A DNA stretch of 64,000 nt. It comes from Saprospiraceae bacterium. GTDB taxonomy: Bacteria; Bacteroidota; Bacteroidia; Chitinophagales; Saprospiraceae. Position numbers and translations under genes: made by a program. The notes below the pieces were generated by a model that was not told the DNA's origin, did no database searches, and saw nothing but the letters and a program-made list of their open reading frames with translations. The first letter of the stretch is position 1; every line of letters starts with the position of its first letter. The stretch is taken from NCBI GenBank assembly GCA_020629035.1, contig JAHDEC010000001.1:239138-303137 (forward strand). Direction: 5' to 3'. Shown piece by piece: positions 63,929 to 64,000 of this stretch.

Positions 63929-63982
63929 CTGTCCGTACCATGATTTTTTGGGATTATGGGATTGCCATGATTTCGTGATCGT
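63929..63982. repeat. GATT-rich degenerate repeat
   Basis: The stretch ACTGTCCGTACCATGATTTT continues as imperfect units of the form (CAT)GATT(T)..GGGATT ..TGATT, at short spacing. It resembles repeats I have seen beside GxxExxY genes in Bacteroidota, but this could not be tested and may be low-complexity sequence. It ends at the window edge with no further gene visible. Confidence 0.4.
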
Positions 63983-64000
63983 TAGGAGTAAATATTACAT

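Overview
The window comes from a member of the Bacteroidota, most likely Saprospiria-like. The evidence is AT-rich DNA with almost no Shine-Dalgarno signal, several -7 boxes of the TAnnTTTG type, FeoAB, DUF6089 and DUF5723 barrel proteins, TIGR03032, and above all many exported proteins ending in type IX secretion (T9SS) sorting domains. Type B tails end at 22784, 27520, 29928 and 41777. Type A tails end at 14418 and 45806, and degraded type A tails lie at 1743-1944 and 32800-33100. I see no rRNA, tRNA, CRISPR array, prophage or insertion sequence.

Layout. 1-7.3 kb: a sugar-type MFS permease cut by the window edge, a small lipoprotein beside sequence debris, an ankyrin protein plus a DTW-domain tRNA modification enzyme, a GT-C-like membrane protein, a GH1 glycosidase and a DUF6089 barrel. 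7.5-14.4 kb: a beta-CASP nuclease, a lipoprotein overlapping a DUF5723 protein, TIGR03032, and an FG-GAP surface protein with an unusually extended signal sequence, closed by a strong terminator. 14.6-30 kb: a surface-adhesin block with a 2,719-residue repeat protein and a tandem pair of about 785-residue SprB-repeat paralogs, with feoAB on the opposite strand between them. 30-34.3 kb: an RluA-type pseudouridine synthase with a long N-terminal extension, a small membrane protein, and a tyrosinase-like exported protein broken by a frameshift and an in-frame stop.

34.6-38.4 kb: a tight five-gene operon holding an exported intradiol dioxygenase-like protein, an exported protein of unknown function, a serine racemase/dehydratase, an apparently exported methyltransferase and a GNAT acetyltransferase. 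38.4-45.4 kb: a gene fragment copied from the 3' end of a nearby hydrolase gene, a hairpin-rich gap, an AraC regulator, the intact hydrolase lipoprotein, another T9SS type B protein, a TRIC-like channel and a PhoD-like phosphatase. 45.4-52.4 kb (minus strand): two thioredoxin-fold proteins, a CotH/lamin-tail surface protein, a WG-repeat lipoprotein, a PL6 alginate-lyase-like lipoprotein and a rhodanese.

52.5-57.2 kb: a three-gene unit with a large lipoprotein, an ECF sigma factor and a protein that starts like an inner-membrane anti-sigma factor and ends like an outer-membrane barrel. This is the most interesting candidate signalling system in the window. 57.3-64 kb: a cupin fusion, an MBL hydrolase, a cytochrome-like lipoprotein, two SIMPL-domain proteins, a short membrane protein, a transglutaminase-like protein, a DUF1059 protein, a PatB C-S lyase, a GNAT enzyme and a GxxExxY protein followed by a GATT-rich repeat.

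Most of the window is ordinary chromosomal background. The themes are cell-surface display through T9SS (adhesins, CotH, tyrosinase-like enzyme), envelope lipoproteins, and polysaccharide use (GH1, PL6, MFS). Family names come from recognising motifs in the translated sequence; no database search was run.
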